From JAVBUZ01 sp031554725 (GTDB lineage Bacteria > Bacillota > Clostridia > Lachnospirales > Lachnospiraceae): a stretch of 22,343 nt of DNA. Of the stretch, positions 1-6,863 are shown in pieces (positions within the stretch are counted from its first letter, which is position 1; each line of letters opens with the position of its first letter). The DNA is taken from positions 1 to 22,343 of the forward strand of contig JAVBUZ010000165.1 of NCBI GenBank assembly GCA_031554725.1, in the 5' to 3' direction. Position numbers and translations under genes: made by a program. The notes beneath the pieces are model-generated. The model worked only from the letters and a program-made list of their open reading frames with translations. It had not been told where the DNA came from and did no database searches.

Positions 1-904
1 CGAGCAAGCCAGTATTGATGAATGCTATATGGATTACACTTCCATTTCTTCCTATTATCCTTCTCCCGAAAAAGCTGCTCAGGTTATCAAGGATGAAATT
101 TACTCTCGCTTTGGTTTTTCGGTAAATATTGGAATTTCTGATAAGAAGGTTCTTGCAAAAATGGCATCTGACTTTAAGAAGCCTAATTTGGTACATACCT
201 TGTATTCTCATGAAATCGAAAAAAAGATGTGGCACATGCCCGTTTCTTCTTTATATATGTGTGGGAAATCCAGTGTGGAAATCTTGAAGAATTTGGAGAT
301 TCTAACTATTGGCGACCTTGCCACTGCTGATTTAAACATTATTACAGCTCATTTAAAAAGTCACGGAAAGCTACTTTGGGAGTTTGCTAATGGAATCGAT
401 GATTCTGGTGTTGCCTGTGAGCCTGCCAAACGAAAGGGTGTCGGAACCTCTACCACCCTTACAAAAGATGTCACCGAACGCGAAGATGCTTTTCAGGTAC
501 TGCTTAAGCTTGCTGAATCGGTCGCTCATAGCCTGCGAAGTTCGCACGAAGTGGCCTGCTTAGTTTGCACCGAAATAAAATACAGTAACTTCCAGTCCGT
601 TTCCCACCAAATGACTTTGACGATTCCCACCGCTTCAAGCAACATTATCTACGAGGCTGCTACCACCTTATTTGATGAGCTTTGGAACCATATGCCAATT
701 CGGCTTTTAGGAATTCGAACCTCCAAGCTGCTGCCAGAGGGTGAACCTGTTCAAATGAGTTTATTTGACACTCAAAGCCAAAACTACTTCGAGAAACAAA
801 ATAAGCTTGATGCTGCTCTTGATAGCATTCAAGCTCGTTTCGGAACGGACGCTATTGTTAGAGGAAGTCTTCTAAATAGCTCCGATAAATTCAAAAAACA
901 TTAA
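1..904 (+). CDS. Y-family DNA polymerase (DinB/UmuC-like), 5' end cut by window
   Basis: The frame is open from base 2, so the gene starts before the window; about 300 codons are visible. The first codons carry the Y-family catalytic S-I-D-E motif (bases 11-22), whose Asp and Glu bind the catalytic metal, followed by Y-M-D. Downstream are the conserved G-I-S-D-K-K and K-M-A-S-D-F-K-K-P segments, a helix-hairpin-helix-like thumb region, and a little-finger domain. Near the C-terminus is Q-M-S-L-F-D (bases 764-781), a canonical sliding-clamp binding motif. Family knowledge: such enzymes copy past DNA lesions at low fidelity and are recruited by DnaN. I cannot separate DinB (Pol IV) from a UmuC/UvrX-like member because the N-terminal palm is missing. 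The gene converges with the flavin reductase gene, with one base between the two stop codons. Confidence 0.9.
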   Translation, partial: EQASIDECYMDYTSISSYYPSPEKAAQVIKDEIYSRFGFSVNIGISDKKVLAKMASDFKKPNLVHTLYSHEIEKKMWHMPVSSLYMCGKSSVEILKNLEILTIGDLATADLNIITAHLKSHGKLLWEFANGIDDSGVACEPAKRKGVGTSTTLTKDVTEREDAFQVLLKLAESVAHSLRSSHEVACLVCTEIKYSNFQSVSHQMTLTIPTASSNIIYEAATTLFDELWNHMPIRLLGIRTSKLLPEGEPVQMSLFDTQSQNYFEKQNKLDAALDSIQARFGTDAIVRGSLLNSSDKFKKH

Positions 905-905
905 T

Positions 906-1469
906 TTATTTCTTTCTAACACTATATCCAAAGGTACCCAATAATTCCCCACAGGTAAAGTAGGAGCCATGCGAGTATACAATCGGTTCTGCTTTATCTA
1001 GGTGAAATTTTTTATTTTCATCCATATATTTTTCGTCTGCATGTACCGCCAAGACTTCTGCCATAAACATATCATGAGTACCTAGCTTTTTAACTTCTGT
1101 TACCCTACACTCGATGTTTACCGGACTTTCTTCAATCATTGGTGCCTTTACAACCGACGCCGGTATTGCTGTAAGATTCATTTCTTTAAACTTATCTATA
1201 TCCCTACCACTTTTTACGCCACAGTAATCTGTAGCATACACAAGCTCCTTTGTCGTAAGATTAATAACAAACTCTCCCGTTTCCATCAGTAGCTTATGAG
1301 AATATCTCTCTGGTCTTACGGATATAGAAACCATGGCTGGGTCTGAACAAATGGTTCCCGCCCACGCTACTGTTACTATATTTTTCTCTCCGTTGTTACC
1401 TACTACGCTTATCATCACTACAGGAAGTGGATAAAGCATGTTTCCTGGTCTCCAAAGCTGCTTTGCCAT
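906..1469 (-). CDS. Flavin reductase family protein (flavoredoxin-like)
   Basis: A 187-residue protein that fits the FMN-binding split-barrel flavin reductase-like family in full length. Visible signatures are an N-terminal P-L-P-V-V-M-I-S strand, the T-V-A-W-A-G-T segment that usually contacts FMN, and S-I-S-V-R-P-E-R-Y-S followed by T-G-E-F-V-I-N-L. The long D-Y-C-G-V-K-S-G-R-D segment is typical of the anaerobe flavoredoxin subgroup. Likely role: a cytoplasmic FMN-binding electron-transfer protein or NAD(P)H-flavin reductase; substrate cannot be told from sequence. The ATG follows an AGGAG ribosome site at normal spacing. The coiled-coil gene upstream ends 17 bases before this start, so the two are probably cotranscribed. 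No terminator hairpin separates its stop from the convergent polymerase gene. Confidence 0.88.
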   Translation of the reverse strand: MAKQLWRPGNMLYPLPVVMISVVGNNGEKNIVTVAWAGTICSDPAMVSISVRPERYSHKLLMETGEFVINLTTKELVYATDYCGVKSGRDIDKFKEMNLTAIPASVVKAPMIEESPVNIECRVTEVKKLGTHDMFMAEVLAVHADEKYMDENKKFHLDKAEPIVYSHGSYFTCGELLGTFGYSVRKK

Positions 1470-1486
1470 TGTTTAACTCCTGTCTA

Positions 1487-2065
1487 TTAAATAATATGGA
1501 AGCTAGTTAACAATTGCAAAACCACTCCAACCGCTGACACAACTAAGGCAGCAATAGCAATTCCAAAAACAGCTGTCAGTTTGCCCGAAAGTGCTTTTAT
1601 GCTCGTAGCAATGGTTTCGTTTGTTTTGGCTGTTTCTTCCACAACAACAGCCTGAACATTGCGATACACCTTAACATTTTCTTTATGTACATGATCTGTT
1701 AGCTCTGTAAAGAGGGGATCCATGCTTACTTTCAATTCTGCAAGCTTTTCTTCCACCTGAGTTAGGTCTATGGAAGCTTGTTGCATTTCTTGAATCTTTA
1801 AAAGGCTTTCATCTATTAATTGGCTTATCTTTTCCGCTTCGTTTGCTTCTTCTAGCTTTAAAAGAAACTGGCCCAAAAATGTCTTTAACTGTTCTGCAGA
1901 CTCGGTATTTATTTGGCTAATCATTCTCATTTCTTTTATTAAGTCATCATACTGAGCAATCTGCATTTTACTTCTTCCTAATTCTGCTGCATCTGCGGCT
2001 GCATTGGCCTTAATCATTTCCTGTGCCGTCAATTTTTGTGCAAGCTTATCAATAAACGTATCCAT
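1487..2065 (-). CDS. Tail-anchored coiled-coil protein, function unknown
   Basis: I do not recognise a characterised family. From the chosen ATG the product is 192 residues. About residues 1-160 are almost entirely helical and charged, rich in Glu, Lys, Gln and Ala with heptad-like spacing, so a long coiled coil is likely. The last ~30 residues (L-T-A-V-F-G-I-A-I-A-A-L-V-V through L-L-T-S-F) form one hydrophobic helix with almost nothing after it, which suggests a C-terminal membrane anchor with the coiled coil in the cytoplasm. The frame is open 84 bases further upstream to an ATG at 2149. I chose 2065 because GGAGGAAAG stands directly before that ATG, while the upstream ATG has no convincing ribosome site. 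It probably shares a transcript with the flavin reductase gene downstream. Confidence 0.75.
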   Translation of the reverse strand: MDTFIDKLAQKLTAQEMIKANAAADAAELGRSKMQIAQYDDLIKEMRMISQINTESAEQLKTFLGQFLLKLEEANEAEKISQLIDESLLKIQEMQQASIDLTQVEEKLAELKVSMDPLFTELTDHVHKENVKVYRNVQAVVVEETAKTNETIATSIKALSGKLTAVFGIAIAALVVSAVGVVLQLLTSFHII

Positions 2066-2448
2066 AATCTTTCCTCCAAACATGTTGATCCTCCATGCGC
2101 CCAAAACAGATTGAAATTCTTCGCTTTTCAACCTTCCGCCTTCAATCATAATGTAGTACCTGTCTCATTTTATCATTTTTTCTTATTTTTTACAACACAA
2201 AGGATTTTTTGTTGTTTTTGTGTATTATGTATAAATTTATAATGTTATATATTTTTGTTTTTGTAACTTTCACCATTTCTTTACATCATGTTCATAGTTT
2301 GTTCATATTTAATTGTTATACTAACCATATCAGAAAGTGAGAAAAACATGTAATGTTTTTCATTACACTCATCGATAAATTTTTTCATAATAGCCCCGAT
2401 ACGAAAGTATCGGGGCACTCCTCATTTTATAGGCAAGTTTTTCTTTTT
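2066..2448. other. Non-coding interval with inverted repeats
   Basis: This 383-base AT-rich stretch lies between two leftward genes. Short frames here lack ribosome sites or homology-like composition. It should hold the promoter of the coiled-coil gene; T-T-A-C-A-A with T-A-T-A-A-A around 2232-2262 on the minus strand is a weak candidate only. Two overlapping inverted repeats stand out. One has arms AAAAACAT (2342-2349) and ATGTTTTT (2353-2360). The other has arms TGTAATG (2349-2355) and CATTACA (2361-2367). At the right end is the GC-rich hairpin listed separately. Confidence 0.5.
2393..2416 (-). terminator. Hairpin after the hybrid histidine kinase gene
   Basis: A perfect 10-bp stem (GCCCCGATAC with GTATCGGGGC) closes a 4-base loop, GAAA on the plus strand and TTTC on the minus strand. 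It lies about 30 bases past the stop codon of the leftward kinase gene, the expected place for an intrinsic terminator. The tract after it on the minus strand (TATTATGAAA) is not a clear U-run, so termination strength is uncertain. It could instead act as an RNA 3'-end stabiliser. Confidence 0.6.
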
Positions 2449-4050
2449 TCAGGCTAGATATTTACTCATCTTACTTCTCAGTATTTCCACATCAATTGGC
2501 TTCCCAATATGATCATCCATCCCCATCTCTAGACATTTTTCTATGTCCTGCCTAAAAACATTTGCTGTCATAGCAATAATAGGTATCTCACCAGCCTCTT
2601 TTCCAGCACAGGCTCGTATTCTTTGTGTTGCTTCATATCCGTCCATAATCGGCATCTGCACATCCATAAATATGAGGTCATATTTTTCGGGGTCATTTTG
2701 AAAGAACTCAAGCGCTTCCCTGCCATTTGTTGCCACCTGAAGCTGTACCTCAAATTCCTTAAGCAGGCTCACTATTATTTCGCAATTTATTTCATTATCC
2801 TCTGCTATTAGAATGCGTTTTTCAGGGTAGCTTACCCTTCTCTGATTACTACTTTCTTTCGAAGCCAAGCTAGCCTCTAATTCTTTATTCACATACTTAA
2901 CTTTTATTGTAAAGCTAAATACAGAGCCTTTTCCAAGCTCGCTGGATAGAGTAATTTCTCCCTCCATTAGATTTACTATTCGTTTGCATATTGCTAGCCC
3001 TAATCCAGTTCCGCCATACTTTGTTGAAACATAGGCGCTTGCCTGTTCATAAGGTTGAAACATTCTTTCCTGACGCTCAGGTGCAATTCCAATTCCATTA
3101 TCCTCAACACTCACCTTTAATGAGAGGAAATCCTTATTATCATAATCTGCTCCCACACGAACCATAATTTCTCCGTCATTAGGAGTAAATTTAATAGCAT
3201 TTGAAATCAGGTTTGTAATTATCTGCCTAATGCGAAACTCATCACCTAAAATATATTGTGGCAAATCATTTTCATATGTTACTGTTAGCTTCTGTGATTT
3301 TCCTTCAGAGTGCTGACTCATAATAAAATAAATTTCACTTATCGTCTTCTTCAAATCAAAGGTATCTTCAAAAATTTCCATTTTCTCAGCTTCTATCTTT
3401 GACATATCTAAAACATCATTTACAATCAAAAGCAAATTGTTTGATGCTATATCAATCTTCTTTAAATGTTCCTCAAGCTTTTCCTCATCCGTTTCTTGCT
3501 TAGCTATTCGGGTCATTCCCGTAATTATACTTAGAGGCGTTCTTATTTCATGACTCATCAAAGATAAAAATGTGCTCTTTGCATCATTTGCTGCCTCAGC
3601 CTGCTTCAGCTCATGCTCCATCTTTTCAATCCTTGTGGTGTCCGCTGTTATATCCCTTACACTTCCTATTATATAGGTAGGTTTTTTTCGGTCATCATAA
3701 ATAACTTTTATATGATTTTCTGTATAAATAATACGGTTATCTGGGAAAGTATATTTTAAATTTGCAAACTCAGGTCTTAACTCTTCTTCAAAGTGAAATT
3801 GTAGATAATCAAAAAACTGTTCATGCATTCTAGGTTCCAAATAAGGTTTAAAAGTTTCCATCCATCCTTGCAACGTGGTAGGTATATCTTTTTCCATTCC
3901 GAATAACCTTGCCAAATTTCCATCAAAAGAAACCGTCATATCTGGCACTGCTATTTCCCAAGTCCCAATTTTTGACGCTTGTAATGCAAAATCCAGTTTC
4001 ATTTCTGTTTTCTGCTTTTCAAACTTCTTTTGTAGCTTTATTTTTTTCAT
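2449..4050 (-). CDS. Soluble PAS hybrid sensor histidine kinase with receiver domain
   Basis: The product is 533 residues. Residues about 20-140 form a PAS fold ending in the typical G-S-V-R-D-I-T signature. Residues about 155-225 are HisKA with the H-box S-H-E-I-R-T-P-L, His167 being the phosphate acceptor. The ATPase domain has the N-box N-L-I-S-N-A-I-K (about 280-287), D-N-G-I-G-I (about 317-322) and G-G-T-G-L-G-L (about 346-352). A C-terminal receiver (about 412-530) carries the acidic pair E-D at 417-418, phosphoacceptor Asp463 in F-M-D-V-Q-M-P, and Lys517. No transmembrane segment or signal peptide is visible, so it should sense a cytoplasmic signal. No separate response regulator or histidine phosphotransfer protein adjoins it, so the output partner lies elsewhere. 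The start has AGGAG six bases upstream. Confidence 0.95.
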   Translation of the reverse strand: MKKIKLQKKFEKQKTEMKLDFALQASKIGTWEIAVPDMTVSFDGNLARLFGMEKDIPTTLQGWMETFKPYLEPRMHEQFFDYLQFHFEEELRPEFANLKYTFPDNRIIYTENHIKVIYDDRKKPTYIIGSVRDITADTTRIEKMEHELKQAEAANDAKSTFLSLMSHEIRTPLSIITGMTRIAKQETDEEKLEEHLKKIDIASNNLLLIVNDVLDMSKIEAEKMEIFEDTFDLKKTISEIYFIMSQHSEGKSQKLTVTYENDLPQYILGDEFRIRQIITNLISNAIKFTPNDGEIMVRVGADYDNKDFLSLKVSVEDNGIGIAPERQERMFQPYEQASAYVSTKYGGTGLGLAICKRIVNLMEGEITLSSELGKGSVFSFTIKVKYVNKELEASLASKESSNQRRVSYPEKRILIAEDNEINCEIIVSLLKEFEVQLQVATNGREALEFFQNDPEKYDLIFMDVQMPIMDGYEATQRIRACAGKEAGEIPIIAMTANVFRQDIEKCLEMGMDDHIGKPIDVEILRSKMSKYLA

Positions 4051-4121
4051 TCTGTCTCCTAATTTTGCCTACTTTATCCCCTTTTTATAGTACTTTCTTT
4101 CACTATCGCGTTATCGTTTTT

Positions 4122-4150
4122 ATTATACGTCTTTGCATATTAAAATGCAA
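4122..4150 (-). promoter_or_regulatory. Promoter of the hybrid histidine kinase gene
   Basis: On the minus strand a perfect TATAAT (4122-4127) is preceded at 17 bp by TTGCAT (4145-4150). It points at the kinase start at 4050 and leaves a leader of roughly 65 bases. It lies back to back with the regulator gene's upstream region. Confidence 0.6.
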
Positions 4151-4176
4151 CGAAATGTTTTAGTACATTAACGATA

Positions 4177-4193
4177 TATCTAATTATTAGATA
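4177..4193 (+). promoter_or_regulatory. Perfect inverted repeat, probable operator of the XRE regulator
   Basis: Arms TATCTAAT and ATTAGATA surround a single central T, making a 17-bp perfect dyad. It overlaps a -10-like GATAAT (4190-4195) and lies 29 bases before the regulator start at 4222. Dyads of this size over the -10 are typical autorepression sites of XRE-family regulators; binding is inferred. Confidence 0.5.
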
Positions 4194-4221
4194 ATATTGA
4201 AACTTGATGGAGGTATGCCCC

Positions 4222-4527
4222 ATGGATATTTTAAATCGAATAACTGAATACAGGGAAACAAGGCATTGGACCGAATACCAGCTTGCAGAAAAATCAGGAC
4301 TGACCCAGTCTACCATCTCCTCTTGGTATTGTAAAAATATGCTTCCTTCCATTCCTTCTTTAGAAAAAGTCTGCAGTGCTTTCGATATCACACTCTCTCA
4401 ATTCTTTTTAGAGGATTCTACCTCTGCCGTAAACTTATCCCCACTCCAAGTAGAAGTGCTTGCTAATTTTGACAAGCTGTCCATAAATCAAAAGGAATTT
4501 TTGCTAGCATTCTTAAAATCACTCTAG
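4222..4527 (+). CDS. Small XRE-family helix-turn-helix transcriptional regulator
   Basis: From the chosen ATG the protein has 101 residues. Residues about 6-58 form a five-helix HTH_3 domain. The helix-turn-helix includes Y-Q-L-A-E-K-S-G-L-T-Q-S-T-I-S-S-W (about 20-36), and the domain ends in the typical P-S-I-P-S-L-E-K-V-C-S-A-F-D-I-T-L-S-Q-F. The short C-terminal helical part ending F-L-L-A-F-L-K-S-L may dimerise. There is no sensor or metal-binding domain. I chose 4222 because GGAGG (4209-4213) lies eight bases before it; in-frame ATGs at 4204 and 4207 have no such site. The gene is divergent from the kinase gene and follows an inverted repeat that could be its own operator. Its target genes cannot be told from the sequence. 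Confidence 0.88.
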   Translation: MDILNRITEYRETRHWTEYQLAEKSGLTQSTISSWYCKNMLPSIPSLEKVCSAFDITLSQFFLEDSTSAVNLSPLQVEVLANFDKLSINQKEFLLAFLKSL

Positions 4528-4536
4528 TTTTGCATT

Positions 4537-4572
4537 AAAAAAAGTACGTCAATTTTAGGCGTACTTTTCTTT
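4537..4572. terminator. Bidirectional intrinsic terminator
   Basis: The arms AAAAGTACG and CGTACTTTT (to about 4568) form a stem flanked by an A-run on the left and T-rich sequence on the right, so each strand shows a U-tract after the hairpin. It sits between the convergent regulator (+) and alarmone synthetase (-) genes and can serve both. Confidence 0.8.
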
Positions 4573-4593
4573 ATTGTCTCATTCTTTATTATT

Positions 4594-5241
4594 CTATTCT
4601 TTATTTCCTTTTTCACTAATTGCTAGGATTTCATCATTTAGAGATAACATACGGGCATCTAAATCCGAAACCATCTTGGCACACTCAATCAGCTCTGTTT
4701 TAATATGATCAGGGGCATCCCCTTCAAATTTGTAATGAATCTTATGCTCTAAGCTAGCCCAAAAGTCCATTGCTACTGTTCTTATTTGAATTTCTACCTT
4801 GGTATCAACAATACGATCTGACAAATATACTGGCACTGTTACCAGCATATGGTAGCTCTTATACCCACTTGCTTTTGGATATGTAATGTAGTCCTTTACC
4901 GACATCACTTTTATGTCTTCTTGATGCTTTAGCATTTCTACAATTCTATAAATATCGGAAGTAAAAGAACAAATAATTCTAATTCCTGCTATATCATTTA
5001 TATATTCTATCATATTTTTAATGGTAGATTCGTATCCATATCTTTTCAGCTTTTTAACAATGCTCTCTGGCGTCTTGATTCTTGCCTTGACATGTTCAAT
5101 CGGGTTATATTGATGTACATGCTGAAATTCATCGTTTAAGATTTCCATCTTCGTCTGCATCTGCCTAAGCGCTGCCTGATAAATGAGATTGACTTCCTTC
5201 CAGCTATCAACTTCATTCTCCCTACTTACCTTTAATTCCAT
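4594..5241 (-). CDS. relQ: Small alarmone synthetase, RelQ-type GTP pyrophosphokinase
   Basis: A 215-residue protein with a single RelA/SpoT synthetase domain and no HD hydrolase, TGS or ACT domain, which matches small alarmone synthetases (RelQ/YjbM class). Conserved segments seen are H-V-K-A-R-I-K-T-P-E-S-I, D-I-A-G-I-R-I-I-C-S-F, the substrate-binding K-A-S-G-Y-K-S-Y-H, and V-E-I-Q-I-R-T-V-A-M-D-F-W-A-S-L-E-H, which holds the catalytic Glu. Family knowledge: these cytosolic enzymes transfer pyrophosphate from ATP to GTP, GDP or GMP and act as tetramers. The C-terminal helix bundle includes D-L-D-A-R-M-L-S-L-N. RelQ is favoured over RelP by overall resemblance only. The ribosome site before the ATG is GGAAGGGG, somewhat far upstream (about 13 bases). 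It appears monocistronic, with its own promoter and a shared terminator. Confidence 0.9.
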   Translation of the reverse strand: MELKVSRENEVDSWKEVNLIYQAALRQMQTKMEILNDEFQHVHQYNPIEHVKARIKTPESIVKKLKRYGYESTIKNMIEYINDIAGIRIICSFTSDIYRIVEMLKHQEDIKVMSVKDYITYPKASGYKSYHMLVTVPVYLSDRIVDTKVEIQIRTVAMDFWASLEHKIHYKFEGDAPDHIKTELIECAKMVSDLDARMLSLNDEILAISEKGNKE

Positions 5242-5284
5242 AATTCTTTTTGCCCCTTCCTTTTGAAAACCAATTACCTAAATT

Positions 5285-5313
5285 AGTATAACACACTTCA
5301 CGACTTTTGTATA
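5285..5313 (-). promoter_or_regulatory. Promoter of the alarmone synthetase gene
   Basis: On the minus strand TATACT (5285-5290) is preceded at exactly 17 bp by TATACA (5308-5313). This puts the transcript start about 35-40 bases before the ATG at 5241. Confidence 0.55.
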
Positions 5314-5441
5314 TTTCACACAAGAAATTAATGAATTTTTAATATTTTTTATTCATTATTATCTACTGTAAAGCTGGTCTATCTTCCTTTGGCATTTGAC
5401 AAATTTGCGAAATAGTGGCTCAAAAAAAAGGATACTACCTC

Positions 5442-5470
5442 TTGAATAAAATTATATTCCCACGTATAAT
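5442..5470 (+). promoter_or_regulatory. Strong vegetative promoter of the 88-residue protein gene
   Basis: TTGAAT (5442-5447), 17-bp spacer, TATAAT (5465-5470): five of six and six of six matches to the housekeeping consensus. The start at 5528 follows a ~50-base leader ending in AAGGAG. Confidence 0.75.
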
Positions 5471-5527
5471 GTTTGCAGGTGACTTAGCCAGAAGGTCGAG
5501 GAATTTTATACAGCAAGGAGTATTTCA

Positions 5528-5794
5528 ATGTTTCGTTTATGGGCTAAAATTTTTAAAGACAACCGCATGTTAAAAGATACCGTTGTCTGTGATGATAGTA
5601 CAGATACACGTACTCATAAGGTTTTTCATGCACTTGATGATATTTGCTACCAATTTGATCTTGGCAAGCCTATTTGGCTTGATGCTACTGTCAAAGAATT
5701 CAAGCGCCATGACAAGGCAAGGTTTACAAAAGATAATTTTATTGAAGGTATATCTTTTGATTATTTGGAAATACATGTAATAGAAGAAGATTAG
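5528..5794 (+). CDS. Small conserved-looking cytosolic protein, function unknown
   Basis: An 88-residue acidic protein without membrane segment, signal peptide or cysteine cluster. I do not recognise a characterised family. It opens M-F-R-L-W-A-K-I-F-K-D-N-R, runs through H-K-V-F-H-A-L-D-D-I-C, and ends with a strand-like F-D-Y-L-E-I-H-V-I-E-E-D. It is a real gene because every expression signal is present: a near-consensus promoter, AAGGAG at good spacing before the ATG, and a strong intrinsic terminator directly after the stop. It is therefore monocistronic and probably well expressed in vegetative cells. The neighbours (alarmone synthetase, hemolysin III) give no functional hint. Confidence 0.8.
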   Translation: MFRLWAKIFKDNRMLKDTVVCDDSTDTRTHKVFHALDDICYQFDLGKPIWLDATVKEFKRHDKARFTKDNFIEGISFDYLEIHVIEED

Positions 5795-5801
5795 TATAAA
5801 G

Positions 5802-5832
5802 GCAATTATCCAAGAAGGATGATTGCTTTTTT
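5802..5832 (+). terminator. Intrinsic terminator after the 88-residue protein gene
   Basis: A 10-bp stem (GCAATTATCC, 5802-5811, with GGATGATTGC, 5817-5826; one G-T pair) and a five-base loop are followed by six T, then ATTT. It begins eight bases after the stop codon. Confidence 0.85.
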
Positions 5833-5931
5833 ATTTCGGGGAAAGACCATGTCTATATAAAGTGTTGGAGTAATGATTTCCTATGAAATAAAAGAGCTCC
5901 ATTAAAACATATTTTTTTGCAAATATATGTG

Positions 5932-5960
5932 TTGACATTATTTTCCTCAAGGTGTAGTAT
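5932..5960 (+). promoter_or_regulatory. Promoter of the hemolysin III gene
   Basis: A perfect TTGACA (5932-5937), 17-bp spacer and TAGTAT (5955-5960). The transcript would have a leader of about 115 bases before the start at 6082. In the leader, GTAGTT (5976-5981) and AACTAC (5987-5992) form a six-bp inverted repeat with a five-base loop just after the expected transcript start, possibly an operator or hairpin. Confidence 0.7.
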
Positions 5961-6081
5961 TTGATTGTAGCTAATGTAGTTATCAAAACTACGTCATGCG
6001 TTTTCAAGTTATTTATTTGAATATGACAGGAATGATTGGGGGTATTTCTGTACATATTAATGATGAAGGAGGTCAAGAAAT

Positions 6082-6732
6082 ATGCAGATTACAATTCGTG
6101 AACCAGGGAGCGCCATTACACACTTTATAGGTATGATGTTAGCGGTTTTTGCTTCCGCACCACTTTTGATAAAGGCCGGAATCTCTTCTGGCAGTATATG
6201 TCTTATTGCAATGGCCATTTTTATGTTGAGTATGATTTTACTTTATGGTGCCAGTGCCACATATCACTCCGTTAACTTAAAAGGAAAAGCTTTAAGGATA
6301 TTTCGAAAGATTGACCATATGATGATTTTTGTCCTAATTGCAGGCTCTTATACTCCTGTTTGTCTCATTGTTTTAGGGGGCAAATCTGGTTATGCGCTGC
6401 TTGCGTTAGTTTGGGGCATTGCAATCTTTGGCATGGTTATCAAAGCTTGTTGGATTACCTGTCCTAAGTGGTTTTCTTCCGTTATATACATTGCCATGGG
6501 CTGGGTATGCTTGCTAGTTTTCGGTCAGCTTTGGAGTACACTTCCTAAGACAGCTTTTCTTTGGCTTCTTGCTGGTGGTATTATTTACACAGTAGGCGGC
6601 GTTATCTACGCCTTAAAATTACCTATCTTTAATTCAAAACATGAATACTTTGGTTCCCATGAGATTTTCCACTTGTTCGTAATGGGCGGAAGCATTTGCC
6701 ATTTTATCTTTATGTATCAGTTTGTTGCCTAA
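6082..6732 (+). CDS. Hemolysin III / PAQR family membrane protein
   Basis: A 216-residue very hydrophobic protein with about seven transmembrane helices, the usual size and topology of bacterial hemolysin III (YqfA) proteins. Family hallmarks seen: the N-terminal E-P-G-S-A-I-T-H segment, S-A-T-Y-H-S after helix 2, R-K-I-D-H-M-M-I-F, G-S-Y-T-P, and near the C-terminus G-S-H-E-I-F-H-L-F-V with a further H in I-C-H-F-I-F. In the related PAQR receptors the Asp and His residues bind zinc at a hydrolase-like site, so a membrane ceramidase-like or lipid-sensing role is possible. Haemolysis is only the historical name. The start is set by AGGAGG nine bases upstream. It is monocistronic with its own TTGACA promoter and is followed by a long inverted repeat. 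Confidence 0.92.
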   Translation: MQITIREPGSAITHFIGMMLAVFASAPLLIKAGISSGSICLIAMAIFMLSMILLYGASATYHSVNLKGKALRIFRKIDHMMIFVLIAGSYTPVCLIVLGGKSGYALLALVWGIAIFGMVIKACWITCPKWFSSVIYIAMGWVCLLVFGQLWSTLPKTAFLWLLAGGIIYTVGGVIYALKLPIFNSKHEYFGSHEIFHLFVMGGSICHFIFMYQFVA

Positions 6733-6777
6733 AATGGTGTCGCTCGGCAGCTCTTCTAAGAGAAAAAAATGTAGATT

Positions 6778-6856
6778 GCAATAACAAAAATAACATTCCT
6801 ACCGAGCAGTGTAGAAAGTGACTGCTCAGGGGAATGTTATTTTGTTATTGCTTTTT
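6778..6856. terminator. Long two-part inverted repeat between convergent genes
   Basis: An outer arm at 6778-6799 pairs with 6831-6851 (about 21 bp, one unpaired A), and an inner stem GAGCAGT (6804-6810) pairs with ACTGCTC (6821-6827). TTTTTA follows on the plus strand, so it terminates the hemolysin III transcript. On the minus strand it begins about a dozen bases after the galE stop and can act for that gene too, although the T-run there is more distant. It is much longer than ordinary terminators in this window. Confidence 0.75.
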
Positions 6857-6863
6857 ATAATTC

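Noticed and set aside
2066..2149. In-frame upstream extension of the coiled-coil gene to ATG 2149
   Set aside because: No ribosome site before 2149, while GGAGGAAAG directly precedes the ATG at 2065.
5471..5527. Riboswitch or small RNA in the leader of the 88-residue protein gene
   Set aside because: Only a short bulged stem can be drawn and no known aptamer pattern fits.
5831..6076. 81-residue minus-strand frame opposite the hemolysin III promoter
   Set aside because: No ribosome site, odd composition, and it overlaps the terminator and promoter of flanking genes.
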